Shown: positions 1 through 10,167 of the stretch, one piece after another
Layout: the number at the start of each line of letters is the position of its first letter
How positions within the stretch are numbered: position 1 is the stretch's first letter
Source of the DNA: Nocardioides euryhalodurans
GTDB lineage: Bacteria > Actinomycetota > Actinomycetes > Propionibacteriales > Nocardioidaceae
Direction of reading: 5' to 3'
Assembly (NCBI RefSeq): GCF_004564375.1
Contig: NZ_CP038267.1
Coordinates: 639,501 to 703,500, forward strand
Length of the DNA stretch: 64,000 nucleotides
Made by a program: the position numbers and the translations under genes
Notes under the pieces: model-generated
Databases searched by the model: none
Seen by the model: the letters and a program-made list of their open reading frames with translations, nothing else
What the model was told of the DNA's origin: nothing

Positions 1-95
1 CGAGTTTCGCGAGCGGCGCGCTGGGACCAGACGCCCACACGTCCGGACCCAATGACCCAGCGCAACCCACCGCGCCCCCCGAGACGTCGCCCGGA

Positions 96-671
96 TCAGC
101 CCTGTGCCCCGACGAACTCCACCTCCGAGGCCCGGTCCGGTGCCACCACGCCGTCACCCAACGACCACTCGGCGACCCGGGCCACGAGGCGCGCCGGCAC
201 CGCCGGAGCGGCGCCGTCGGCGGGGACGTCGTACGTCGTGTGCGTGTCGCGCGGCAGCACGACGGTGTAGCCGCGGGCCAGGGCCCCGCGAGCCGTGCCC
301 GCGACACACATCTCCGACTGGATCCCGACCAGGCACAGCCGGGTCGCGCCCGCTCGTCGGAGGGTCGCCTCGAGGTCGGTGCTGTCGAAGCCGTCGTCGC
401 GGGCCTTCTGCACCACCACCTCGTCCTGGCGCACCGGCAGGGCCAGCTCCCAGCCGACCGACCCCCTCGGGATCAGGGAACCCTCGTCGGTGCCTTCGTC
501 CTGCAGGTGGACGACCGTCGCGCCGGCGGCCCTGGCGGCGCGCAGCACCGCGGAGACACGGTCGAGGAAGGGCTCGGCGCCCCCGACAGCGTGCGGCCCG
601 GAGACGAGCCCGCGCTGGACGTCGACCATGACGAGCGCATCGGCGACCGGGCGGGCGTCGGGCTGGCTCAC
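96..671 (-). CDS. Isochorismatase-family cysteine hydrolase
   Basis: A 191-residue single-domain cysteine hydrolase of the isochorismatase/nicotinamidase family. Counting from the chosen GTG start, the triad is visible as Asp17 (MVDVQRG), Lys89 (VVQKARDDGF) and Cys122 (SEMCVAGTARGA), so the protein should be catalytically competent. The substrate cannot be told: the family includes isochorismatases, nicotinamidases, N-carbamoyl hydrolases and uncharacterised members, and no pathway partner lies nearby. The frame stays open upstream to an ATG at 722, but those 17 extra residues are basic and not family-like; GTG at 671 sits 7 nt after a CAGACT box, which would fit a leaderless start. It is divergent from the small zinc-ribbon gene at 752. 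Confidence 0.85.
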   Translation of the reverse strand: MSQPDARPVADALVMVDVQRGLVSGPHAVGGAEPFLDRVSAVLRAARAAGATVVHLQDEGTDEGSLIPRGSVGWELALPVRQDEVVVQKARDDGFDSTDLEATLRRAGATRLCLVGIQSEMCVAGTARGALARGYTVVLPRDTHTTYDVPADGAAPAVPARLVARVAEWSLGDGVVAPDRASEVEFVGAQG

Positions 672-751
672 GCCGATGAGTCTGCCCCACGCAGCGGGTC
701 CAATCCTCTGGGCCCGGCGCACCGAACGACTACCGGAGGAAGGTGACGACG

Positions 752-907
752 ATGACCGGTGAACGACACGCCTGGGCCACGCTGCACCTCGCCGACGCGA
801 CCGAGTCGCGAACCCTCGACACCTGCCCGTGCGGCCAGCCGCTGGAAACCTGCTCGGGCCGGCACTGCCCCCGGTGCGGCAACCCGATCGCCCGGCGCGC
901 CGCCTGA
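752..907 (+). CDS. 51-residue zinc-ribbon protein
   Basis: A very small gene encoding 51 residues. The C-terminal half carries five cysteines arranged as CPCG (25-28), Cys34 and CPRCG (39-43), the look of a treble-clef or zinc-ribbon metal site with two CxC/CxxC knuckles. Reality is supported by an excellent Shine-Dalgarno (GGAGGAAGG at 735-743, 8 nt before the ATG) and by a fit between the divergent hydrolase and the convergent HelD-like gene, whose stop begins 8 nt after this one. No enzyme motif is present. Function unknown; a nucleic-acid or protein-binding adaptor is only a guess. Confidence 0.65.
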   Translation: MTGERHAWATLHLADATESRTLDTCPCGQPLETCSGRHCPRCGNPIARRAA

Positions 908-914
908 CCCCAGG

Positions 915-3077
915 TCACCCGCGAGCACCGGTGAGGACCACCAGGCGCTGGGTGGCGCGCGTCATCGCGACGTACCGGTCGACGGCTCCCTCGACACCGG
1001 AGCCGAACGTGTCCGGGTCGAGCAGGACGACGAGGTCGAACTCCAGGCCCTTCGCCAGCTCGGGCGTCAGCCACCGCACGCGAGCGCTCTCCGGGAGCGA
1101 TGTCCCGCCGGGCTCCCCCACGCCGATGACGCAGGCGATCCCGTCGTCGTGCTCCTCGAGCCACGCGTCGAGGACCTCGGGCAGGTCGGTCACCGGACCG
1201 TGGTGCACGGGGACGCCGGTGCTGCGGACGGACGTCGGCACGTTGACGTCCGGGAGCGCGGCCCGGATCACCGGCTCGGCCTCGGCCATCACCTCCTCCG
1301 GCGTCCGGTAGTTGATCCGGAGCGTCGCGACGGTGACCCGGTCGAGCCCGATCCGCGCCAGGCGTTCCTCCCACGACTCGGTGAAGCCGTGGCGAGCCTG
1401 GGCGCGGTCACCGACGATCGTGAGGCTGCGGGTGGGGCAGCGACGGAGCAGCATCTGCCACTCGGCGTCGGTCAGCTCCTGCGCCTCGTCCACCACGACG
1501 TGGGCGAACGGACCGGCCAGCAGGTCCGGGTCGGCCGCCTCGAGGGTGCTCTCGTCGATGATGATGCTCTGGGCGTCGGAGACACGGAGCATCGACATCA
1601 CCTGCATCTCGGAGTTGTCGGTCGCGACCAGGTGGTCCACCACCCGGGACATCTCCTCCCGCTGCGCCGCGAGCGCCGCGGCGCGTCGACGTTCCCGTCG
1701 CGAGGCGCCCGGGTCCCCCAGCCGCAACCGGGCAGCGTCGAGGAGCGGCAGGTCCGAGACCGTCCACGCCTGCGGGTCGGCTCGCTGCAGCCGCCGCACG
1801 TCCTCGGGCGCCAGCCAGGGGGCGCACCGGCGCAGGTACGCCGGCACGTCCCACAGGTCTCCCACGAGGTCGGTCGCCTCGATGAGCGGCCACGAGCGGC
1901 GGAAGGTGTCGGCGAGCGCCTCGTTCTGGGCGAGCGCCTTGCGCAACAGAGAGTCGGGCACCTCCTCGTCGTCGACCTTGTCGAGCAGGATGGTGACGAG
2001 CTCCTCCCAGACCTGGTCGCGGGCCAGGTTGTGCGGGGTGCCGGGATCGGGCGACTCGAAGGCCTCGGCCCAGTCGCGGGCGCTGAGCCACAGGTCGGCC
2101 CACGGTGTCTCGACCTCCATGCCCTCGGTGGGCGGTTCCTCGTAGAGGCGGACGGCCGGCTCGATCGCGCTCACCATCGCCGCGGACGCCTTGAGCCGCG
2201 CCACGTCCGGGTCGTCCTCCTCGCCCGCCGCCGCTCCTTCGGGGACGAGGTCGCGCAGGGTGCAGGTCTGCACGCCTTCCTCACCCAGGCTGGGCAGCAC
2301 GTCCGAGACGTAGGCGAGGTAGGGCTGGTGGGGACCGACGAAGAGGACCCCGCCCCGGTGGTGGCCCAGCCGCGGGTCGGAGTAGACGAGGTACGCCGAC
2401 CGGTGGAGCGCCACGACGGTCTTGCCGGTCCCGGGGCCACCGTCGACGACGAGCGCACCCCGGGAGCCGGCGCGGATGACGGCGTCCTGGTCGGACTGGA
2501 TGGTGCCCAGCACGTCGCGCATCCTCGGTGAGCGGCTGCTGCCCAGGCTGGCGATGAAGGCGGACTGGTCGTCGAGGGAGGCGGTGTGGCCCACCATCCC
2601 CTCCGCGGAGAACACCTCGTCCCAGTAGTCGCTGATCCGGCCCAGGGTCCAGCGGTAGCGACGACGGCTGACCAGGCCCATCGGGTCGGCGTGGGTCGCG
2701 CCGAAGAACGGCTCGGCCGCCGGGGACCGCCAGTCGACCAGGAGCCGGCGACCCGTCCGGTCGGTGAGCCCGAGGCGGCCGACGTACACCGGCTCGGGGT
2801 CGTCCTCACCGACCATGTGCCCCAGGCACAGGTCCAGCCCGAACCGGCGCAGGGCGCGCAGCCGGGACGTGAGCCGGTGGACCTCCTGGTCGCGGTCCAG
2901 GGCCGCCTGACCGGTGCCGCCGGCCTGCTTGCGGGCGGCGTCGAGGCGCTCGGCGAGGTCGGCGACGGAGTGCTCGAGGGAGGTGTCGATGGCCGCGAAG
3001 TGGCGTTCGTCGCCGGCGATCAGCGCTGGATCGGACTTGGCAGCCAGACGGTCGGGAAGGGCGAAGACGGTGGTCAC
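915..3077 (-). CDS. helD: HelD-like RNA polymerase recycling ATPase (UvrD/Rep superfamily)
   Basis: About 720 residues with superfamily-1 helicase-type motor motifs: Walker A GGPGTGKT at residues 213-220 and a Walker B HVVVDEAQEL in the second half, followed by the late motifs ending in AMTRATQRLVVLTG. The N-terminal 200 residues include a helical arm and the WRSPAAEPFF stretch seen in HelD proteins. HelD family members bind RNA polymerase and pry it off DNA or release stalled core enzyme; rifampicin protection is known for some actinobacterial members. I placed the start at a GTG (3077) because the upstream 25 residues to 3152 are non-conserved in character and overlap the divergent promoter region. 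It could also be called a UvrD-like helicase in automated annotation. Confidence 0.82.
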   Translation of the reverse strand: MTTVFALPDRLAAKSDPALIAGDERHFAAIDTSLEHSVADLAERLDAARKQAGGTGQAALDRDQEVHRLTSRLRALRRFGLDLCLGHMVGEDDPEPVYVGRLGLTDRTGRRLLVDWRSPAAEPFFGATHADPMGLVSRRRYRWTLGRISDYWDEVFSAEGMVGHTASLDDQSAFIASLGSSRSPRMRDVLGTIQSDQDAVIRAGSRGALVVDGGPGTGKTVVALHRSAYLVYSDPRLGHHRGGVLFVGPHQPYLAYVSDVLPSLGEEGVQTCTLRDLVPEGAAAGEEDDPDVARLKASAAMVSAIEPAVRLYEEPPTEGMEVETPWADLWLSARDWAEAFESPDPGTPHNLARDQVWEELVTILLDKVDDEEVPDSLLRKALAQNEALADTFRRSWPLIEATDLVGDLWDVPAYLRRCAPWLAPEDVRRLQRADPQAWTVSDLPLLDAARLRLGDPGASRRERRRAAALAAQREEMSRVVDHLVATDNSEMQVMSMLRVSDAQSIIIDESTLEAADPDLLAGPFAHVVVDEAQELTDAEWQMLLRRCPTRSLTIVGDRAQARHGFTESWEERLARIGLDRVTVATLRINYRTPEEVMAEAEPVIRAALPDVNVPTSVRSTGVPVHHGPVTDLPEVLDAWLEEHDDGIACVIGVGEPGGTSLPESARVRWLTPELAKGLEFDLVVLLDPDTFGSGVEGAVDRYVAMTRATQRLVVLTGARG

Positions 3078-3175
3078 GACGCACCATGGTGAGGCTCGAC
3101 CGGGGCCTTGCCGCAAGCCCCCGGGGGCGCTATACCTTGGAGATGGAGGCACCCGCGAGGTGCCTTCCGTCGTCC

Positions 3176-3181
3176 TAGGGT
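3176..3181 (+). promoter_or_regulatory. Leaderless -10 box (TAGGGT) for the aminotransferase gene
   Basis: TAGGGT lies 6 nt (GGGCCC) before the ATG at 3188. A TANNNT box at this distance places the transcription start on the start codon, and no Shine-Dalgarno is present. Confidence 0.65.
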
Positions 3182-3187
3182 GGGCCC

Positions 3188-4126
3188 ATGGCCACCGGCA
3201 CCCACGACCACGCGGACGACCCGCGCAACCACGAGATCCTGGTCTGGGTCGACGGCCGGCTACGACCGCGCGCCGAGGCGGTGGTCTCGGTCTTCGACTC
3301 CGGCTTCGTCCTCGGCGACGGGGTCTGGGAGGGCCTGCGGGTGCACCACGGGCACCCCGCGTTCCTCGAGCGCCACCTCGACCGGCTCTGGCAGGGCGCC
3401 ACCGCGATCATGCTCGACATCGGCATGACCCGCGAGGAGCTGACCCGGGCCCTCTACGACACGCTCGCCGCCAACGGGATGCACGACGGCGTGCACGTCC
3501 GGCTGATGGTGACCCGGGGCGTGAAGTCGACGCCCTACCAGGACCCGCGGATGACGATCGGACCCGCGACCGTCGTCATCATCGCCGAGCACAAGGAACC
3601 GATGCCGGCGACGGTCTCCGAGGGCATCACCCTGTTCACCACCCACGTACGGCGCGCCACCCCCGACACGCTCGACCCCAAGCTCAACGCCCACAGCAAG
3701 CTCAACGACATCACCGCCTGCATCCAGGCCTACACCGCCGGCGCCGACGAGGCCCTGATGCTCGACCCCCACGGCTTCGTGGCCACCTGCAACTCCACGC
3801 ACTTCTTCGTCGTCCTCGGTCCGCCCGAGGAGCCCGAGGTCTGGACCTCGGACGGTCGGTTCTGCCTCGGCGGGATCACCCGCGGCAACGTCCTCGAGGT
3901 GTGCCGCGACGCGGGGATCACCGCGCGGGAGACGACCTTCAGCCTCACCGACGTCTACAGCGCGCGGGAGGCGTTCGTGACCGGGACCTTCGCCGGGCTG
4001 GTCCCGGTCCGCAGCGTCGACGGCCGCACCATCGGCACGGGCTCCCGCGGACCCGTCGTCGAACGATTGCAGGGCCTGTACGCCGAGCACGTCACGGCTG
4101 ACGTCGCCGGACGGGTCGCGCCGTGA
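3188..4126 (+). CDS. Class IV aminotransferase (branched-chain/D-amino-acid type)
   Basis: A 312-residue fold-type IV PLP enzyme. The N-terminal domain shows the family signature VFDSGFVLGDGVWEGLR (35-51), the PLP-binding lysine is Lys171 in LNAHSKLND, and the C-terminal domain has the ATCNSTHFFV and VTGTFAGLVPV cofactor-phosphate regions. The family transaminates branched-chain or D-amino acids, or lyses aminodeoxychorismate; the motifs alone do not decide. The gene overlaps the next one by GTGA, so the enzyme and the sulfotransferase are translationally coupled and probably act on the same metabolite. A second class IV enzyme at 57385 looks like the folate-pathway member, leaving this one for another role. 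Confidence 0.85.
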   Translation: MATGTHDHADDPRNHEILVWVDGRLRPRAEAVVSVFDSGFVLGDGVWEGLRVHHGHPAFLERHLDRLWQGATAIMLDIGMTREELTRALYDTLAANGMHDGVHVRLMVTRGVKSTPYQDPRMTIGPATVVIIAEHKEPMPATVSEGITLFTTHVRRATPDTLDPKLNAHSKLNDITACIQAYTAGADEALMLDPHGFVATCNSTHFFVVLGPPEEPEVWTSDGRFCLGGITRGNVLEVCRDAGITARETTFSLTDVYSAREAFVTGTFAGLVPVRSVDGRTIGTGSRGPVVERLQGLYAEHVTADVAGRVAP

Positions 4127-4839
4127 CCGTCCGCGTGGCGATGTGGTCCGGCCCGCGCAACATCTCCACGGCGATGATGCGGGCGTGGGAGAACCGGCCC
4201 GACACGGTCGTGGTCGACGAGCCGCTCTACGCGGCGTACCTGCTCCGGACCGGCCTCGACCACCCCGCCCGCGACGAGGTCATCGCCTCGCAGCCGACCG
4301 ACCCCGACGAGGTCGTGGCGCAGCTGCGGGAGCCGCTGCCCGAGGGCCGGACGGTCCACTACGCCAAGCACATGACCCACCACCTCGACGCCGGCCAGGA
4401 CCTCGGGTGGGTGCGCGACTTCCGGACCGTGCTGCTGGTCCGCGACCCGGCCGAGGTGGTGGCGTCCTACGTGAGGTCCCGCGAGGCCTGCGAGCCCGAG
4501 GACATCGGCCTGCTGCAGCAGGTGTGGCTGCTCGACGCGCTGGACGAGCAGCCGCCGGTGATCGACGCCGGCGACTTCCTGCGCGACCCCGAGGCGCACC
4601 TGCGGTGGCTGTGCGACTGGCTGGGCATCCCCTTCACCGACCGGATGCTCTCCTGGCCGGCCGGGCCGCGCGACTCCGACGGCGTCTGGGCTCCCCACTG
4701 GTACGACGCGGTGCGGGCCTCGACCGGCTTCGCCGCGTGGCGTCCCCGCGAGACCGACCTCAGCGCCCACGACGCCGCGGTGGCGGGGGCCTGCCGGCCG
4801 GCGTACGAGCGGCTGCACGCGCTGCGCCTGCGCGTCTGA
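4123..4839 (+). CDS. P-loop sulfotransferase-family protein
   Basis: A 238-residue protein starting at a GTG inside the stop of the aminotransferase. The N-terminus MWSGPRNISTAMM matches the 5'-phosphosulfate-binding loop of sulfotransferases, and RDFRTVLLVRDPAEVVASYV looks like the 3'-phosphate-binding strand and helix with its conserved Arg and Ser. The family moves sulfate from PAPS to a hydroxyl or amine acceptor, although some members in this distant branch have no shown sulfotransferase activity. The coupled aminotransferase suggests an amino-acid- or keto-acid-derived acceptor; this is inference. Confidence 0.75.
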   Translation: MTVRVAMWSGPRNISTAMMRAWENRPDTVVVDEPLYAAYLLRTGLDHPARDEVIASQPTDPDEVVAQLREPLPEGRTVHYAKHMTHHLDAGQDLGWVRDFRTVLLVRDPAEVVASYVRSREACEPEDIGLLQQVWLLDALDEQPPVIDAGDFLRDPEAHLRWLCDWLGIPFTDRMLSWPAGPRDSDGVWAPHWYDAVRASTGFAAWRPRETDLSAHDAAVAGACRPAYERLHALRLRV

Positions 4840-4988
4840 CCGCCCGCGACGCCGACGACCCTTGACACGGCCGCCCGGGAGGTGGAACGTCGAGAGGTCC
4901 GGGAGCCACCGGCCGCCCCGCGGGGCGGACCCCGTCGGCGACCGCTGCTCCTCCGGGACACCGACCATTCGGGCGAGGGGGAAGACAG

Positions 4989-5618
4989 ATGTTCACACGT
5001 ACGCGATCACGCACGCTCGCAGCCGCAGGAGCCCTGGTGCTCTGCACGGCCGCGGCCGCGACGGCGGCCACGAGCTCCGCAGGAAGCAGCGGCACCACAG
5101 GGGCCGGTGCCGCCCACCAGCACGCGACCGGCCACGGGCACGCGGTCCTGCAGGTGGTCCTGCGGGGCACCGACGGGAGCAAGGTCGGCAAGGTGACGCT
5201 CAAGCAGACGGGCGACACAGTCGTCGTCAAGGGCCGGGCCGAGGCGCTGACGCCGGGCTTCCACGGGTTCCACATCCACGCCATCGGCATCTGCGACCCG
5301 GCCGCCGCGGCCGGACCCTTCACCAGCGCCGGCGGTCACTACACCGGGGGCGACACCACCCACGGCAACCACGCGGGCGACATGCCGCCGCTGCTCGTGA
5401 TGGACGACGGGGAGGCCTCGGCCCAGTTCGTCACCGACCGGTTCGGACTGGCCGAGCTGCGCGACCTCGACGGCTCGGCCGTGATGGTGCACGCCGGACC
5501 CGACAACCTCGCCAACATCCCCACCCGCTACTCCGCCGCAGGAGTCCCGGGTCCGGACGCGGCCACCCTGGCCACGGGGGACGCCGGCGCGCGCGTGGCC
5601 TGCGGGGTGATCGACTGA
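4989..5618 (+). CDS. sodC: Exported Cu/Zn superoxide dismutase
   Basis: A 209-residue exported SodC. After a basic n-region and an Ala-rich hydrophobic core (about residues 10-27) comes a His-rich linker (HQHATGHGH, 43-51) and the Greek-key domain. All metal ligands can be placed: Cu by His95, His97 and His169, bridging His117, Zn by His125, His128 and Asp131. Cys102 and Cys205 would make the conserved disulfide. It detoxifies superoxide outside the membrane. The start is supported by GGGGGAAG a few nt upstream. It converges on the asparagine-synthetase-like gene with 7 nt between stops. Confidence 0.92.
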   Translation: MFTRTRSRTLAAAGALVLCTAAAATAATSSAGSSGTTGAGAAHQHATGHGHAVLQVVLRGTDGSKVGKVTLKQTGDTVVVKGRAEALTPGFHGFHIHAIGICDPAAAAGPFTSAGGHYTGGDTTHGNHAGDMPPLLVMDDGEASAQFVTDRFGLAELRDLDGSAVMVHAGPDNLANIPTRYSAAGVPGPDAATLATGDAGARVACGVID

Positions 5619-5625
5619 GCGGCGC

Positions 5626-7269
5626 TCAGGCCACGAGCACGTCGCGGTAGTCCGACCGCCACTGCGCCATCAGGGCGGCCCACTGCAGCACGGCCAGGGG
5701 TGCGGCGCGACCGGCCACGAGCCGCCGCAGGGCGGCCGGCTCGTCGATGCGTGCGCGCAGCGGCTCGCCCAGTCGGCGCACGACGTCGGGGTCCGCGCCG
5801 ACCTCGCGGCTCAGCCGGGCGATGGCAGCCGGGTGGACCTGTCGGCGACGCCGGGGGGCCCGCGGGGTGGCGACGTCGTTGGTGGACGGAAGCCCGGTGA
5901 CGCCGGCCGGAGCGGCCGTGGCCAGGACCCGGCGGTAGAACTCGCCGCCGAGCTTCTGGTCGACGGGCACGCGCAGGCCCGCGGCCAGGACGCGGGGGTC
6001 CACGAAGGGCACGCTCACCGGGACCTCGGGGCCGAACAGCAGCACCGGGGAGGCGGCGACGACCCGGCTGGTCCGGGTGGCGAGGACAGAGAGCGCGGCC
6101 GCGGCGGGGTGGCCGGCGTACGGCGCCACGAGGGCGCGGACGTCGTCGCGGCTGCGAGCCGCCATCTCGACCGCCGTGCCGGGGGCCAGCAGCGACCCGC
6201 GGTCCAGCCGCCACCCGCCGAGCCGGTGCCAGAGCGCGGCGGCGGGGTCGGGGGCGTCCAGGATCACGCGGTCGACGAACAGGCTCTTGAGGAGAACGTC
6301 ACCCGCGAGGCCGTCGAGCACCGTACGCCGGCTGCCGTGCAGCCGTCCCGCCAGCGGCATCAGCCAGGTGTGCATCCACGACTGGAACTGCATCCGTCGC
6401 CGCGCCGCGGGCGCGTGCCGGGCCCAGGCCCGCGGCCCCGGCCGGACCACCGTGTGCTCCGCACCCAGCGCGTGCGCCACCGGCTGGGCGAGGCGCAGGT
6501 CGAGGTCGCTCCCCGTGTCCGCGTCAGTGGTCCAGGCCTGCAGCCGGTCGCGGGACTCCCCCACGGCGAGCACCGCCAGCAGCCGCGAGTCCCAGCCGCC
6601 CGAGAGCGTGACGGACAGGTCGTCCCCGGTCGGGATGGCCGCGCGCAGCAGCTCCACGACCTCGCCGGGCTCGGGTGCGTGGCCGTCGGTCGCGAGCCAG
6701 TCCGGCTCGCCGGTGGTCCGGCGTACGTGGCCGTCCGCCCGGACCGTGAGCGACTCCGCGGGCCCCAGCCGCCGGATCTCCTCGAAGGGCGTGGCCCCAC
6801 CGACCGGGGCGCCGAGGGCGAGCAGGCTCGCCCAGGCGTCCTCGTCCTGGGTGAGGGGTGCGTCCACGATCCGTGTGAGCGGGTCGATCCGGGTCGCGAA
6901 GTAGACCGCGTCCCCGACGCGGCGGGTGTAGACCTCCGCGAGACCCAGACCGTCGGTGTGCAGCGTGGCTGCCCCGGGCTCACGTGTCAGACCGGCCGCC
7001 ATCCACCCGTTCGCCGCCGCCGCTGCGGAGTCGACGGCCGTGCCCGGTTCTGCCAGGGCGTTCCAGAGGTGGCCGCCGGTCGGCTCCCCCTCACCCCAGG
7101 CCCGGAGCCGGTGGGTGGCACTCAGGCGGACGTCAGCGGTCGACACCACCTCGACCAGCGGGGAGGGCGAGGCCGCCACGAGTCGCCGCAGCGCCTCGGG
7201 GTCCGCGGCACCGAGGGCTCCGCAGACATAGGCGGAGGCCCGGTAGCGGGGAGTGCCGTCGGCCCTCAA
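5626..7269 (-). CDS. Asparagine-synthetase-like protein, glutaminase nucleophile missing
   Basis: A 547-residue protein of the class B asparagine synthetase family. The PP-loop pyrophosphatase signature TLSGGWDSRLLAVLA (221-235) shows an intact ATP-binding synthetase domain. The N-terminal 200 residues resemble the glutaminase half (GLGLAEVYTRRVGDAVYFATRI, then ...RRLGPAESLTV) but the N-terminal catalytic cysteine is lacking: the protein begins (M/L)RADGTPRYR. It therefore probably uses free ammonia or catalyses another ATP-driven amide bond formation. The start is a TTG overlapping the pyrC stop by TTGA, with GGAAAG 5 nt upstream; the frame continues further upstream but only as a shadow of pyrC. 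It is the last gene of the pyr operon. Substrate unknown. Confidence 0.8.
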   Translation of the reverse strand: MRADGTPRYRASAYVCGALGAADPEALRRLVAASPSPLVEVVSTADVRLSATHRLRAWGEGEPTGGHLWNALAEPGTAVDSAAAAANGWMAAGLTREPGAATLHTDGLGLAEVYTRRVGDAVYFATRIDPLTRIVDAPLTQDEDAWASLLALGAPVGGATPFEEIRRLGPAESLTVRADGHVRRTTGEPDWLATDGHAPEPGEVVELLRAAIPTGDDLSVTLSGGWDSRLLAVLAVGESRDRLQAWTTDADTGSDLDLRLAQPVAHALGAEHTVVRPGPRAWARHAPAARRRMQFQSWMHTWLMPLAGRLHGSRRTVLDGLAGDVLLKSLFVDRVILDAPDPAAALWHRLGGWRLDRGSLLAPGTAVEMAARSRDDVRALVAPYAGHPAAAALSVLATRTSRVVAASPVLLFGPEVPVSVPFVDPRVLAAGLRVPVDQKLGGEFYRRVLATAAPAGVTGLPSTNDVATPRAPRRRRQVHPAAIARLSREVGADPDVVRRLGEPLRARIDEPAALRRLVAGRAAPLAVLQWAALMAQWRSDYRDVLVA

Positions 7270-8554
7270 CAGAGCTTTCCGTCGAGCACCGTCGGCCGGC
7301 CCCGCAGGAAGGTCGCCACGACGCGGCCGGGCAGCTCGCGCCCGGCGTACGGGGTGTTGCGGGAGAGCGACGCGGTCTCGGAGGCCTCCACCGTGCGGCG
7401 CACGGACGGGTCGTAGAGCACGACGTTGGCCGGTGCGCCCTCGACGATCGGCTGGCCCTGGTCGGCCACGCGCCCGATCCGCGCCGGTGCGTAGGACATC
7501 CGCTCCGCCACGCCCTCCCAGGTCAGCAGCCCGGGGTCGACCATCGTCTCCTGCACGATCGACAGCGCGGTCTCGAGGCCGAGCATGCCGAAGGCCGCGG
7601 CCGCCCACTCGCAGTCCTTGTCCTCGTGCGGGTGGGGTGCGTGGTCGGTGGCGACGATGTCGATGGTGCCGTCGGCCAGCCCGGCGCGCAGCGCCTCGAC
7701 GTCGGCGGCACCGCGCAGCGGCGGGTTGACCTTGTAGATCGGGTCGTACGTCGCCGCCAGCTCGTCGGTCAGCAGCAGGTGGTGGGGGCAGGCCTCCGCG
7801 GTGACGTTCCAGCCCTTCTCCTTGGCCTGCCGGACGATCTCGACGGACCCGGCGGTCGAGACGTGGCAGACGTGCAGCCGCGAGCCCACGTGGGCGGCCA
7901 GCAGGCAGTCGCGGGCGATGATCGCCTCCTCGGCGACGGCCGGCCAGCCGGCGAGCCCGAGCCGCCCGGACAGCTCGCCCTCGTTCATCTGGGCGCCCTC
8001 GGTGAGCCGCGGCTCCTGGGCGTGCTGGGCGACGACGCCGTCGAACGCCTTGACGTACTCCAGCGCCCGGCGCATCAGCACCGCGTCGCTGACGCAGTGC
8101 CCGTCGTCGGAGAAGACGCGGACCCGCGCGGCCGAGTCGGCCATCGCACCCAGCTCGGCGAGCCGCTCCCCCGCCAGCCCCACGGTCACCGCGCCGACCG
8201 GGTGGACGTCGCAGTAGCCGCCCTCGCGGCCCAGCCGCCACACCTGCTCGACCACGCCGGCGGTGTCGGCGACCGGCTCGGTGTTGGCCATCGCGTGCAC
8301 CGCGGTGAACCCGCCCCTGGCCGCCGCCCGCGTGCCGCTGAGCACGGTCTCGGCGTCCTCGCGCCCGGGCTCGCGCAGGTGCGTGTGGAGGTCGACCAGG
8401 CCAGGCAGGGCGACCAGGCCGGTCCCGTCGACGACCTCGGCGTCCTCGGCGATCGAGATCTGGCCGACGGCCGCGACGACACCGTCGCGCAGCAGCAGGT
8501 CGGTCGGCTCCCCGCCGAGGACGGAGACGTTCGTGATCAGGTGGGTGGGGCTGT

Positions 8555-8558
<4 letters not shown>
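7266..8558 (-). CDS. pyrC: Dihydroorotase
   Basis: A 430-residue amidohydrolase that closes N-carbamoyl-aspartate to dihydroorotate, third step of pyrimidine synthesis. Zinc-site motifs are clear: [10 protein letters not shown] at 57-66, VCHVST, EACPHH and the ATDHAPH near residue 305. The GTG start overlaps the pyrB stop by GTGA and has AGGAGG about 10 nt upstream; the longer open frame to 9137 is antisense-like shadow inside pyrB. The length is that of type I dihydroorotases. Confidence 0.96.
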
Positions 8559-10123
<1,565 letters not shown>

Positions 10124-10147
10124 CGTTAAAGGATGTCGATCGAGGCG

Positions 10148-10153
10148 ACCCTA
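10148..10153 (-). promoter_or_regulatory. Probable -10 box (TAGGGT) of the pyr operon
   Basis: TAGGGT on the minus strand between the ParA-like gene and pyrR. A start about 7 nt downstream would give a leader of roughly 55 nt that contains the PyrR-binding loop. No convincing -35 element is seen. Confidence 0.5.
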
Positions 10154-10167
10154 GCAGCCGGCGGGAA

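Noticed and set aside
4862..4891. TTGACA upstream of sodC as a promoter
   Set aside because: No acceptable -10 at 16-19 nt spacing (AACGTC found).
5626..8241. A single 871-residue minus-strand frame
   Set aside because: Only its last 547 codons look like protein; the rest is a repetitive Arg/Ala/Gly shadow of pyrC. The real gene starts at TTG 7269.
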